A DNA stretch of 64,000 nt from Limnohabitans sp. Rim8 (lineage in GTDB: Bacteria; Pseudomonadota; Gammaproteobacteria; Burkholderiales; Burkholderiaceae_C): NCBI GenBank assembly GCA_945897465.1, contig CAMDFK010000003.1, positions 104,767 to 168,766 of the forward strand, written 5' to 3'. This document shows, in pieces, positions 56,073 through 64,000 of this stretch (position 1 is the first letter of the stretch; each line of letters begins with the position of its first letter). A program made the translations under genes and the position numbers. The notes below the pieces were generated by a model. It did no database searches. It was not told the DNA's origin and worked only from the letters and a program-made list of their open reading frames with translations.

Positions 56073-57749
56073 TCAGGCCGCAGGGACCGGTTTGTTGCGC
56101 GTGGGATCGATGTCACCAAAGAGCATTGAAAGCCCAATGCTGATAGAGGTGACGGCAATGAGCAAGCCCGAATAAGCCGCTGCGACGCCAAAGTCGCCAC
56201 CCAAAGCCTGTTGGTAGGCCGCAATCGGGAGTGTTTTTGTGGCGCCTGTGTACAAAACAATGGAAGCTGAGAGTTCATTAAAAATTTCAAGCCAAGCCAA
56301 AATCATTCCGGCAAAAATACCTGGCTTCATGAGCGGCAGCATGATTCTCTTGAAAGTGCCCAAGGGTCGAGCTCCCAGGCTAGCAGAGGCATCCTCCAAT
56401 GAAATGTCAATTTGGTGGACGATGCTTGCAGCAGACCGACTCACATAGGGTAGGCGTCGAACAACGTAGATGATGACGATGATGGAGGCGGTACCCGTCA
56501 ACAGCAAGGGAGGGGTGTTGAAGACTTGCACGAAGCCAATGCCCAGAACCGTACCCGGGACAATGAAAGGAACCATGAGCAAAAAGTCCAAGGCTCGGCT
56601 CAGAGGGTTCTTTTGTCTTGTGAGTACATACCCAAAGATCGCACCGAAGACAGTGGCCACCAGCAAGGCCAATCCTGCAAAAATCAAACTGTTGCTCAGC
56701 GCGTTGCCCATGAGTGCAAAGGCTTTGATGTAATTGTCGAGAGTGAAGTTGGGCTGAAATACAGCCCCGCGAATTTCCAGAAACGATGATGCAAGCACCA
56801 CCAGTATGGGGGCGTTCGCCAAGATGACAACACCCAAGGCTGCACCTGCCAACGCAAATTGAATCCCTTTCCCAGGTGTTTTTTGTTCAATGGGCTGGGA
56901 TCCATCGTTAGAAACGCGGGTGGAGCGGTTAAGCCATTGTCCGAGGCCCACCACCAAGCCAGCCATCAAAACCAAAACGACCGACGTGACCGCAGCCATG
57001 CCGGGCTCTTCACCGATTTCGCTGAGAAAGAGGTTGTACGCGAGCGTGGCCAAAACTTGGAAACGCTCACCTTCTCCCAATAAATTGGGCAATCCAAAGT
57101 CCGCCAAGACAGCTAGGAAAACCAACATGGCCGATGTGATCAGCGCAGGTCGAAGAAGCGGTAATGTGATCGTCATGAAAACGCTCAATGGCCGTCTTCC
57201 AAGCAGACTGGCGGCTTCTTCAACACTTTGATCCAGTTGTTTCATGGCTCCACCCACGATCCAAAAGACAATTGGGTAGAGGCTCAAGGTGCTGGCAATG
57301 ATGATGCCGGTTGGTCCATAGATGGTGGGTAGCTCAATGCCATAGCCCAATGCCCATTGGGTGATGATGCCCCCTCTACCCAGCAAGATGATCCATGCAT
57401 AAGCCCCAATAAAAGGGGGAGACATCATGGACAACAAAACCATGATTTTTAAGAAGGGCTTGCCGGGGAATGTGTATCGAGAAAAAATATAAGCCAGAGG
57501 AACACCCATCAGCAGGGTCATCAACGTTGTTCCAGTTGCGATCCACAGACTGTTGTGTGTGGCTCGCATGAAGTAGGAAGAAGAAAAGAACGTGATGTAG
57601 TTTTCCAGCCCAATGGCTTGGCTGTTTTGACCAATAAAACTTTGTCTGGCCAACTCAAACAGTGGCCAAATAACAAACACAGAGCACATCACCAGCCCTG
57701 CAATGACGGCCCAGCGCCAGACATCTATCGAATATTGATTCAACGACAT
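56073..57749 (-). CDS. ABC transporter permease, double-length (2-aminoethylphosphonate PhnU2-like)
   Basis: 558 aa with two permease halves of about six segments each; each half has an EAA-like loop (VEEAASLLGRRPLSVFMTITLPLLRPAL and LEDASASLGARPLGTFKRIMLPLMKPG, written partly). The fused permease matches the putative 2-aminoethylphosphonate transporters rather than split iron systems, though Fe3+ permeases share this fold. ATG 57749 lies 2 bp after the ATPase stop. Confidence 0.86.
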   Translation of the reverse strand: MSLNQYSIDVWRWAVIAGLVMCSVFVIWPLFELARQSFIGQNSQAIGLENYITFFSSSYFMRATHNSLWIATGTTLMTLLMGVPLAYIFSRYTFPGKPFLKIMVLLSMMSPPFIGAYAWIILLGRGGIITQWALGYGIELPTIYGPTGIIIASTLSLYPIVFWIVGGAMKQLDQSVEEAASLLGRRPLSVFMTITLPLLRPALITSAMLVFLAVLADFGLPNLLGEGERFQVLATLAYNLFLSEIGEEPGMAAVTSVVLVLMAGLVVGLGQWLNRSTRVSNDGSQPIEQKTPGKGIQFALAGAALGVVILANAPILVVLASSFLEIRGAVFQPNFTLDNYIKAFALMGNALSNSLIFAGLALLVATVFGAIFGYVLTRQKNPLSRALDFLLMVPFIVPGTVLGIGFVQVFNTPPLLLTGTASIIVIIYVVRRLPYVSRSAASIVHQIDISLEDASASLGARPLGTFKRIMLPLMKPGIFAGMILAWLEIFNELSASIVLYTGATKTLPIAAYQQALGGDFGVAAAYSGLLIAVTSISIGLSMLFGDIDPTRNKPVPAA

Positions 57750-57751
57750 CT

Positions 57752-58852
57752 TCAAATCAGTCGCTCGCCCGATTCGGCGTCAAACAGATAAGTTCCAGTT
57801 GGGCTGATCTGCAGTGAAACTGTGGTGCCTTCAGCCATTGGGGGCAAACTTCTCGGGGTATTGAAAAACAAATCAAGACCATCCAGGGTTTGGACTTGGT
57901 ATTGAAGATGAGAGCCCAAATAGGTGACGAGTTTTATATCTACGCCATTCCACCCATGTGGTGTATTGGTGTCGCTGAAAGTGATCGCATCCGTGCGGAT
58001 GCCCAGCCTCACCTGTTTGCCCACACAAAACTCGGCCAAATGCGTGGGGATGAGATGGTCCATGGGTACAAAAAAACCTGGATGGGTCTGTAATTGAAGC
58101 CCTTTGGAATCTTGGCCCACAGCACCCTCTACCCAGTTGCAACCACCGACAAAATCCATTACAAAGGGGTGTTGTGGATCGGTATAAATGTTTTCGGGTG
58201 AACCCAGCTGGACGATGTTGCCGGAATTCATGACAGCGATTCGGTCGGATACGGCCAGAGCTTCTTCTTGGTCGTGGGTCACGTAAAGTGTCGTGATGCC
58301 CAGTTCGCGCTGCAGCAGTCGGATTTCTTGCCGCATTTCGATGCGCAATTTGGCATCTAAGTTGGACAAGGGTTCGTCCATGAGCAACAGGGTTGGTTCG
58401 ATCACCAGCGCTCTGGCCAAGCCGACCCGTTGCTTTTGGCCACCAGAAAGCTCCGAGGGATATCGCTGCGGCAAATGCTCCAATTTGACTTTGCGCAAAG
58501 CCTCATGAACGCGCGACTGAATTTCTTTATCGCGACATCCCCTGGTTTTGAGCCCGTATGCAACGTTCTCAAATACATTCAGGTGAGGGAAAACAGCGTA
58601 GTTTTGAAACACCATCCCCATGTCCCGGAGATGGGTCGCTTTTCCCGTGATGTCTTGTCCATTGACGTGAATGCTCCCAGCATCGGGACGATAAAAACCG
58701 GCGATGGCGCGCAGCAAGGTTGTCTTGCCGCACCCCGACGGACCCAGAAGGGTCAGCAGTTCACCGGCTTGTATCTCTAGATCCACCGAATTGAGAACGG
58801 TGTGCGATCCAAACCGTTTGCTCAATCCTTTTAAAGAAATGCTGTGGGACAT
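57752..58852 (-). CDS. ABC transporter ATP-binding protein (PhnT-like)
   Basis: 366 aa. Walker A is GPSGCGKTT, the Q-loop FQNYAVFPHLNV, signature LSGGQKQRVGLARALVIEP, Walker B LLMDEPLSNLD, H-loop VTHDQEEAL. A C-terminal TOBE regulatory domain follows (residues ~270-366). It powers uptake by the permease and binding protein of the same operon. Confidence 0.9.
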   Translation of the reverse strand: MSHSISLKGLSKRFGSHTVLNSVDLEIQAGELLTLLGPSGCGKTTLLRAIAGFYRPDAGSIHVNGQDITGKATHLRDMGMVFQNYAVFPHLNVFENVAYGLKTRGCRDKEIQSRVHEALRKVKLEHLPQRYPSELSGGQKQRVGLARALVIEPTLLLMDEPLSNLDAKLRIEMRQEIRLLQRELGITTLYVTHDQEEALAVSDRIAVMNSGNIVQLGSPENIYTDPQHPFVMDFVGGCNWVEGAVGQDSKGLQLQTHPGFFVPMDHLIPTHLAEFCVGKQVRLGIRTDAITFSDTNTPHGWNGVDIKLVTYLGSHLQYQVQTLDGLDLFFNTPRSLPPMAEGTTVSLQISPTGTYLFDAESGERLI

Positions 58853-58890
58853 GTCAAATTGACTTCTTATCGATGCCCACGGGCGAACTA

Positions 58891-59901
58891 TCAACGACGC
58901 AGCAGTTGCTGGTAACGGGCCATGTAATCTTTGCTGTTGGCATTCGACCACTCGCGAGAGTAGTTGTTGACTGGCAGGCGAGCCGCAGCTGGGCTGTTTC
59001 CAGGCGCAGCCACATCGCCTCGAACTGGACGACGGCCCGATGCTTTGACCAGCATGGCCTGTCCTTCGGCCGAGGACAGATAGTCCAACACGGCTTTGCC
59101 ACCGGCTGGATTGGGGCCTTTTGCAACCAGTGCCATTGCGTCTGCGGATGAGTTGATGCCTTCTTTAGGGTAAACGATGCGAATGGGTGCGCCGCCATCG
59201 ATGAAGCGTTGGGCATTGTCTTCCAAGGTCAACGACATCGCGTATTCGCCTTGAGCAGTGCCACGAATGACGGCTGTTGAGCTGCCTGTGATCACGAAGT
59301 TTTTCATCATTTCAGAAAACAGCGGCCATCCTTTGGCATCGCCTTCGTTGTGCACGATTTGAAGCATTTGGGTCAAAGCGGAGCTGGATTTATCAGCACC
59401 AGCAAATGCGATCTTGCCTTTCCACTTTGGATTGGCCAACTCTGCCCAAGTGCTGGGAATCTCAGCGGCAGGGACCAATTTGGTGTTCACAGCCAAGACC
59501 GTCGGGATCGTTTCTGCAAACGGGGTCCACAAAGGGTTTTTTGTGTAATGGGGATAAAGCTTGGCCAAGTCCTTGACCTTGTAGGCTTCAAACAAGTCGG
59601 CATTGGCCTCAATCACATCAACGCCGGTGGAGACCACCACATCGGCCATAGGACGTGCGCTTTCGGCTTTGAGCCGCTTCATCAACTCACCACCACCAGC
59701 AGAAACCACTTGGATGTCAACACCCAGCTTGGCTTTTAAGGCTGGCACCATGGCATTTTGAATTTCAGCGGGTGCGGAGGTGTAAACCACCACAGTGCCT
59801 TGAGCAAAAGCAAAAAGTGGCATCAATGTTGCCAGCAGGAGAGACTTTTTGAAAAGCGACTTGGACAGCAAGGGCTTAAAAATACCTTCTAATTTATTCA
59901 T
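58891..59901 (-). CDS. Substrate-binding protein (putative 2-aminoethylphosphonate, PhnS2-like)
   Basis: 336 aa. A signal peptide ending FAFAQG is followed by TVVVYTSAPAEIQNAMVPAL and the type-2 periplasmic binding fold (AESARPMADVVVSTGVD, AYKVKDLAKLYPHYTKNP). The family also contains Fe3+ and polyamine binders, but no iron-type Tyr pair is obvious, and the PhnZ-like gene upstream favours a phosphonate ligand. It is the first gene of the operon. Confidence 0.82.
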   Translation of the reverse strand: MNKLEGIFKPLLSKSLFKKSLLLATLMPLFAFAQGTVVVYTSAPAEIQNAMVPALKAKLGVDIQVVSAGGGELMKRLKAESARPMADVVVSTGVDVIEANADLFEAYKVKDLAKLYPHYTKNPLWTPFAETIPTVLAVNTKLVPAAEIPSTWAELANPKWKGKIAFAGADKSSSALTQMLQIVHNEGDAKGWPLFSEMMKNFVITGSSTAVIRGTAQGEYAMSLTLEDNAQRFIDGGAPIRIVYPKEGINSSADAMALVAKGPNPAGGKAVLDYLSSAEGQAMLVKASGRRPVRGDVAAPGNSPAAARLPVNNYSREWSNANSKDYMARYQQLLRR

Positions 59902-60005
59902 TTGTAAACCTTCAAAGTAGGTGGTTAATCAGAATCCAAATATTGCGCTCACTGTGTGAATAATCCGTGACACTTGGTTTTTACCGATTACCTTTGTAGT
60001 TTGAC

Positions 60006-60188
60006 TTAGCGGGAACGAAGCTTCATCCACAAAATCATCAGCGCAAGGGTAAAGGTAACTGCATTAGCAATGATGATGGGCGATTCACACCCTCTGTGCA
60101 GTGCTGCGCTCAGAGAGGTTAAATGGTATTTGGAGGCACAAACAGCTTTCATTGAGCTTGTCACATCGAAGTCTTTTGCAGGGTTCAT
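60006..60188 (-). CDS. Small single-TM protein
   Basis: 60 aa. AAGGAG precedes the ATG, and the C-terminal half has one hydrophobic segment (IIIANAVTFTLALMILWM) ending in basic residues KLRSR. It is divergent from the acidic protein gene and lies just before the phosphonate operon. No family is recognised, and it may be spurious. Confidence 0.4.
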   Translation of the reverse strand: MNPAKDFDVTSSMKAVCASKYHLTSLSAALHRGCESPIIIANAVTFTLALMILWMKLRSR

Positions 60189-60233
60189 GCTACTCCTTGG
60201 CAACCGCCAAACCACCCCAACTGGAGAATTCGC

Positions 60234-60677
60234 ATGACCCAAGATACGCCCCAAGACTCGGTTCAAGAATTGGCCCAAGAGTCGGTCAATAATTCATCTC
60301 TCGATCTGCCCACTGACACGCTGAACGAGAACGACAACGAAGAATTTCTGGACGATGACTTCGTCAGCATCACCCACTGCCATACTTTGGCGGCGCAGCA
60401 TTTTCAAGCGGCAGCTCGCCAGCACTTGCAAGCGGCCGATGCGCACGATGCAGGCAACCTTTACGAAACGCACCGCCGCGCTTACCTCGCCTATCGCCAC
60501 CAGCTGCTGGCCACCCAGTACGCAGAAATGGCCGCGATCGAGGACGACGAGATCGAGCTGGATGACGACGACATGCTCACCGGTAGCAACGACGACGATA
60601 CCCTCAACGATGGAAATGACATCGACGCCATCGTAGGCGGTGATGGCGAAGAATCGCCGGACGGTCAATCAGCCTGA
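60234..60677 (+). CDS. Small highly acidic protein
   Basis: 147 aa. Two acidic tracts (ENDNEEFLDDDF and ...EDDEIELDDDDM...SNDDDT) flank a central helix-rich, His/Ala/Gln segment (HTLAAQHFQAAARQHLQAAD). It may bind metal or nucleic-acid proteins, but no family is recognised. Part of its gene (60302-60324) recurs at 63189-63211. Confidence 0.6.
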   Translation: MTQDTPQDSVQELAQESVNNSSLDLPTDTLNENDNEEFLDDDFVSITHCHTLAAQHFQAAARQHLQAADAHDAGNLYETHRRAYLAYRHQLLATQYAEMAAIEDDEIELDDDDMLTGSNDDDTLNDGNDIDAIVGGDGEESPDGQSA

Positions 60678-60847
60678 TGCCCCTTTGGCACGGACTACAG
60701 CCCTTTGGGGTGGGTCCGTGTTTTCAAAAACCACCCCAGTCTTTAGCTACTTTTTGCGCTCATAGTCTGCATAAGGCAGTGCTCTGTTGCACCTGGCACC
60801 CGCGCGGCACTCTAAAAAGCCCTAAAGGGACTCACCGATTAAGTGGT
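60678..60847. other. Intergenic with weak hairpin
   Basis: GGGGTGG (60707-60713) and CCACCCC (60731-60737) could form a hairpin after the acidic-protein gene, but only a weak T-rich run follows. No gene is seen. Confidence 0.3.
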
Positions 60848-61075
60848 TCACGTTTCGGGTGATTCAGCTATCGCTCGCTGGCGCCACTCGCGCGGGGGAT
60901 AACCATAGCGTTCGCGGAATGCGCGACTGAATTGAGCTGCATCAATAAAGCCCCAGCGGAAGCTGATGTCTGAGACTGGTCGTGTCGCAAGTCGGTGATC
61001 TAGCTGGTCCCTCGCGCAGCGCTCAAGCCTACGGTTCCAGAGGTACTGCGCCGGAGAGTGGGACTCGCTTGTTGA
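60848..61075 (-). pseudogene. C-terminal fragment of an AraC-family regulator
   Basis: The minus frame ends in the AraC DNA-binding domain: SPAQYLWNRRLERCARDQL, then VSDISFRWGFIDAAQFSRAF, RERYGYPPREWR. A TAA lies directly upstream of codon 61075-61073 and the N-terminal part is missing. It is probably a remnant of the regulator of the phosphonate genes or of a moved gene. Confidence 0.8.
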
Positions 61076-61189
61076 TTAGCCAGACAAACTGAACCAGTGT
61101 TTGCCATGTTGCACCTTTGCTAAAGACCACCAAGATGAGAACTTTTCTGGAGAGATGAAAGTGGAAAATTGAGCAGACTCAGAATTTTT

Positions 61190-61756
61190 CTATTCAAGAA
61201 CGCAATTGGCGTTTACCTTTGCCATAAGGTGCGCATAGTGTTCAAGATCAGGCGTAATTTGGTTGGGCACTTTGGCCCTGTCGTCGTAGCGTCTTAAGCG
61301 GATAGATTCTTCAGCAAAAGGTAAAGCAAGGAATGCTTGTGCTTGCTCATCATTGAAAACACCACCCTGCTGCTACAAACTGATTTGAGATGCAGGTGAC
61401 AAGCCCTCCCAATAACTGGGCTCAGCCCAACACAAATAACGTTTGGCATCCACATGTAAACGAATCGGCTCAAGTACAGCTGATGGAAACAAGCTTCGCA
61501 AAAAGGGCAAAGCAATGTACTGGTGTAAATCGTCAACACTGGTGTCGTGATCGATCAAGTGATCCCGTTCGGCGGCAATCAAATGCCCCAGGTCGTGCAA
61601 AAGACAAGCCACAACCGTCTCGTCGGTCTCTCCGGATTTTTCAGCCCACTGTGCGCATTGCAACGCATGCTCCAGCTGACTGACCGCTTCCATACCGTAT
61701 TGGGTTTGTCCAGGTCGCTTCAGAACATCGATGAGATCAGACATCGTTAAAGACAT
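61190..61756 (-). pseudogene. PhnZ-like HD-domain oxygenase gene with in-frame amber stop
   Basis: Starting at ATG 61756 (AAGGA upstream), the frame reads 127 codons with the HD motif (LEHALQCAQWAE, CLLHDLGHLIAAERD), LRLHVDAKRYLC-type region and SPASQISL, then TAG (61373-61375). The same frame continues without any other break for 61 codons (QQGGVFNDEQAQAFLALPFA, AEESIRLRRYDDRAKVPN, then to ...NCVLE and TAG at 61190). The extension matches the expected C-terminus of phosphonate-associated HD proteins (PhnZ-like, ~190 aa). So only one codon (likely CAG) is lost. PhnZ cleaves hydroxylated aminoethylphosphonate to glycine and phosphate. Confidence 0.8.
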
Positions 61757-62001
61757 AAAAAGTTTTCCTTGATTGATCAAAAAATCGAAAACAAAGGCAG
61801 TGGCAACTGACTGGAATGGAGCATCATTTGATAGGCGCCCACCGATTCAATTTAGAAAAAGCCATATTTCAACATAAGGTTCAAATATGACAAATTGATG
61901 AACCTTGCCTGAGCCAACCCAAGTCTGTTCGTGGATGTCAGATGCATCTTTCACGGCATGCACAGTCATCAAAAAATTGCACATTTAGGCTAACGTAATC
62001 A
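61757..62001. other. Intergenic between phnZ-like gene and apaH
   Basis: AT-rich stretch of about 245 bp. The promoters of the HD-protein gene (-) and apaH (+) should lie here. No gene is seen. Confidence 0.5.
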
Positions 62002-62844
62002 ATTTCAATCTATTTAATCGGTGATGTACAAGGCTGCCACGCGGCCTTGAAACGCTTGCTCCACACCATCGACTTTTCACCCAGCCGAGATACGCTCTAC
62101 TTTTTGGGTGACTTGGTCAACCGTGGCCCTGACTCGCTCGGGGTGTTGCGACAGCTGCGCCAATGGTCGGGCAGCGCACACGCCCTCTTGGGTAACCACG
62201 ACATCCATTTACTTGCAGTGCACGCCGGTATCCTGCCCTTGCACGCCAGCGACACCGTGCAAGACGTGCTGAATGCGCCCGACGCAGCCGATTTGATGGA
62301 CTGGCTTCGCGATCGCCCCTTTGCTTTTCACGAACACGGCTGGCTGATGGTTCACGCGGGTGTATTGCCCAGCTGGGACATGGCTCAAACCTTGGATTTA
62401 TCCCAAGAGCTGCACATGGCCCTTACGGATGCTAACTGGGTAGAACAATTGCGTGCCTTGTTTGGCAGCCAGCCTGCGCACTGGCGCGATGACTGGCCGC
62501 GCACCGAGCGCTTGCGCGTGGCGGTGAATGCCCTGACTCGCATGCGCCTGTGTTCAGCCGATGGTGAGATGGAATTCAAAACCAAAGACAATATCGAGGC
62601 AGCGCCCCCAGGCTTCATGCCCTGGTTTGATGTGCCGAACCGGCGCACGGCAAACGTACCGGTGGCTTTTGGTCATTGGTCAACTCTGGCTGGTTTGCAA
62701 CGCCCGGATCTATTGGCCTTGGACACTGGCTGTGTTTGGGGTGGCAGTTTGAGTGCTGCTGAGATCAACCCGCAAGGTGATGTAAGTCGGGTGGTGCATT
62801 CCGATTGTTCTCAAACGATTTTGGGCTCATCCAAGGACAACTGA
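62002..62844 (+). CDS. apaH: Bis(5'-nucleosyl)-tetraphosphatase, symmetrical, with non-canonical start
   Basis: 280 aa if begun at ATT 62002. It hydrolyses Ap4A to two ADP. The first metal motif, IYLIGDVQGCHAALKRLLH, is encoded from 62008, yet no ATG, GTG or TTG occurs in frame between the upstream TAA (61996) and TTG 62047. A start at TTG 62047 would remove GDVQGC, essential for metal binding. Later motifs (FLGDLVNRGPDS, LLGNHDIHLLAVHAG, LMVHAGVLPSWD, AFGHWSTLAGLQ, ALDTGCVWGG) are intact. A start at ATT, or an error or mutation in a former ATG, is the best reading. Confidence 0.85.
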   Translation: MSIYLIGDVQGCHAALKRLLHTIDFSPSRDTLYFLGDLVNRGPDSLGVLRQLRQWSGSAHALLGNHDIHLLAVHAGILPLHASDTVQDVLNAPDAADLMDWLRDRPFAFHEHGWLMVHAGVLPSWDMAQTLDLSQELHMALTDANWVEQLRALFGSQPAHWRDDWPRTERLRVAVNALTRMRLCSADGEMEFKTKDNIEAAPPGFMPWFDVPNRRTANVPVAFGHWSTLAGLQRPDLLALDTGCVWGGSLSAAEINPQGDVSRVVHSDCSQTILGSSKDN

Positions 62845-63394
62845 AAAGGCTCTCCGACCATAAATCATTACTTTTTCAGGTAGCTTGTTGATTTCATGCC
62901 GCGCTCACACGGGTAGCTGAACACCGCGAAAACAATCGTAGCGTTTTTTTCAAGCCGATTACAGCGCTAGCTGCGTCTGAGCAGAGACAAAAAGCAATGC
63001 CGCATTGACACGATTCGATTGACATTGAAAGTAGATTGAATTGGGGGTGTTTAGCTGTTCCGAAATCTATGAAAAGACTTCGAAAAATCTATGACAAGTA
63101 GTAAACCCGGACCATACTACTTTGAACTAAAGAAAAAGCACCTAGAGTTTCCTCTAAATGCTTGATTTCATTAGGAAATTTTGGTGTGCGATCTGCCCAC
63201 TGACACGCTGACCGCGATTTGAACAGCTTGTGGGCGTAGTGCCGATCTTGCTGTGACCAGACCGTTCATTGGGCACGCGCTGATCAAACTGAAATCGGCG
63301 ACCTTGATCAAATGGTCATCAGCGTCAACACGCAAGTCGCCTCTTTTTTCAGGCGATTCACTTCAGGGCAAGCCGTATGCCCGTGGTCGCCATT
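62845..63394. other. Long gene-free region with direct repeat
   Basis: 550 bp without a convincing gene, of low GC at its start. A 23-bp sequence identical to 60302-60324 lies at 63189-63211. An imperfect hairpin around AGCACCTAGAG-TTTC-CTCTAAATGCT (about 63140) could end apaH transcription. Codon-like patterns are absent. Confidence 0.45.
63189..63211. repeat. Copy of a 23-bp direct repeat
   Basis: The run starting CGATCTGCCC and ending ACGCTGA is identical to 60302-60324 inside the acidic-protein gene, in the same orientation. Similarity fades within about ten bases beyond. The copies are 2.9 kb apart and flank the AraC fragment, the PhnZ-like gene and apaH. Confidence 0.7.
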
Positions 63395-64000
63395 TCAAGG
63401 TTGCTCTGCAGCTTGACCCCGAGTTGTGACCTGCTCGCGCATGAATATATAGAGACCTGAGGCCACGATGATGGTCGAGCCCATAACCACACTCCAAGCC
63501 GGAACATCTCCAAAAAACAAGAAGCCCAGCAACACGGCCCAAACGATCAGTGTGTATTGATAGGGCACAACAACGGCTGCAGGCGCGTAGCGCAAAGCCC
63601 GATTGACGCCCATGTGGGCCAGTGCCGAGACTATTCCCAGCAAACTAAGACATAGAAAATCGAACAGGCTCGGTTGTACCCAGAAAAAAGGCGCAATCAC
63701 CAGGCCGAACAAAAACGCACTCGCGACTTGCCACGTGACCAGTGCAACCTCATCAGTTCCTGCGAGTCTGCGGGTGAAGATATTTAGACCAGCAAAAAGA
63801 AGGGTTCCACCAATTGGAATGAGCACAGCCCAGCCATAACCCTCACCAGTTGGGCCGACTGCAATCAGAACACCCACAAACCCGATGACAATGGCCAACC
63901 AACGTCGCCAGCTGACGTGCTCCTTGAGAAAGACAATTGCAAAAAATGTGACAAAAATCGGCCCAGCCAAGTAGAAGGCCACGGTATCGGCCAGCGGCAA
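63395..64000 (-). CDS. EamA/DMT-family transporter, partial (C-terminal part)
   Basis: The last 201 codons of a drug/metabolite transporter; its 5' part lies beyond the window. About seven hydrophobic segments are visible. [39 protein letters not shown] (given in parts) is the end of the first EamA half, and SALAHMGVNRALRYAPAAVVVPYQYTLIVWAVLLGFLFFGDVP the second. The substrate is unknown. The leftmost apparent Met is only a codon at the window edge. Confidence 0.88.
   Translation of the reverse strand: MPLADTVAFYLAGPIFVTFFAIVFLKEHVSWRRWLAIVIGFVGVLIAVGPTGEGYGWAVLIPIGGTLLFAGLNIFTRRLAGTDEVALVTWQVASAFLFGLVIAPFFWVQPSLFDFLCLSLLGIVSALAHMGVNRALRYAPAAVVVPYQYTLIVWAVLLGFLFFGDVPAWSVVMGSTIIVASGLYIFMREQVTTRGQAAEQP

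Noticed and set aside
58891-59901. Reading the ABC system as a Fe(III) importer (FbpABC-like).
   Set aside because: The families overlap, so it remains possible, but the double-length permease and the PhnZ-like HD gene nearby fit aminophosphonate transport better.
1-64000. CRISPR arrays, tRNA or rRNA genes, and complete insertion sequences.
   Set aside because: No regularly spaced repeats, no cloverleaf with a proper T-loop, and no transposase frame with terminal repeats were seen on reading.

Overview
The window looks like a chromosome segment of a betaproteobacterium of order Burkholderiales, most likely family Comamonadaceae (a Limnohabitans- or Rhodoferax-like freshwater organism). This rests on gene neighbourhoods (rpsP-rimM-trmD-rplS; hda/HAD/pcnB/folK; murJ divergent from rpsT; DUF3579-argD-argF; mdh/acnB opposite gntR-sdhCDABE-gltA), on protein sequences typical of that group, and on high GC in the first 46 kb. 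No rRNA, tRNA, CRISPR array or intact insertion sequence was seen.

Layout. 0.1-15.3 kb is housekeeping: oligoribonuclease, a DEAD-box RNA helicase, the rpsP ribosome/tRNA operon, the folK-pcnB-HAD-hda-permease block, purM, murJ and rpsT. 15.5-24.4 kb is amino-acid metabolism: DUF3579, argD-argF, then kynB-kynU-kynA (tryptophan to anthranilate), followed by a two-subunit molybdenum hydroxylase of the isoquinoline oxidoreductase type. 24.4-31 kb is mixed: lytic transglycosylase, FAD monooxygenase, a Phd/PIN toxin-antitoxin pair, an aldo/keto reductase, PPK2, a PHP hydrolase, and a decayed copy of the acnB 3' end.

31.3-43.2 kb is a TCA supercluster. One arm (minus) is mdh, a CitE-like lyase, an unknown secreted protein and acnB. 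The other (plus) is a GntR/HutC regulator, sdhC-D-A-B-E and gltA. A 12-bp palindrome, TCTTATATAAGA, sits in the gntR promoter spacer, recurs exactly upstream of DUF3579/argD, and appears in degenerate form upstream of sdhC. This points to a small GntR regulon.

From about 46 kb the sequence looks accessory: lower GC, longer intergenic stretches and several broken genes. It holds an SDR plus hydroxyacyl-CoA-dehydrogenase pair, a BLUF photoreceptor, a PhyH dioxygenase with an enolase-superfamily enzyme and a cupin, formate-THF ligase, and an operon with a 2-aminoethylphosphonate-type ABC transporter (binding protein, ATPase, double-length permease) ending in a PP2C-like phosphatase. Upstream lie the C-terminal remnant of an AraC regulator and a PhnZ-like HD-domain oxygenase whose frame is intact except for one in-frame amber codon. 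The phosphonate pathway may therefore be decaying, or read through. Next comes apaH, whose conserved N-terminus can only be reached from a non-canonical start such as ATT. The window ends inside an EamA transporter gene.

Other structural signals: a REPIN-like pair of inverted REP hairpins after kynA, with a degenerate single REP at the window start; a 19-bp inverted repeat between two terminators after rpsT; a terminator-like hairpin in the argD leader; and a 23-bp exact direct repeat at 60.3 and 63.2 kb flanking the decayed segment.
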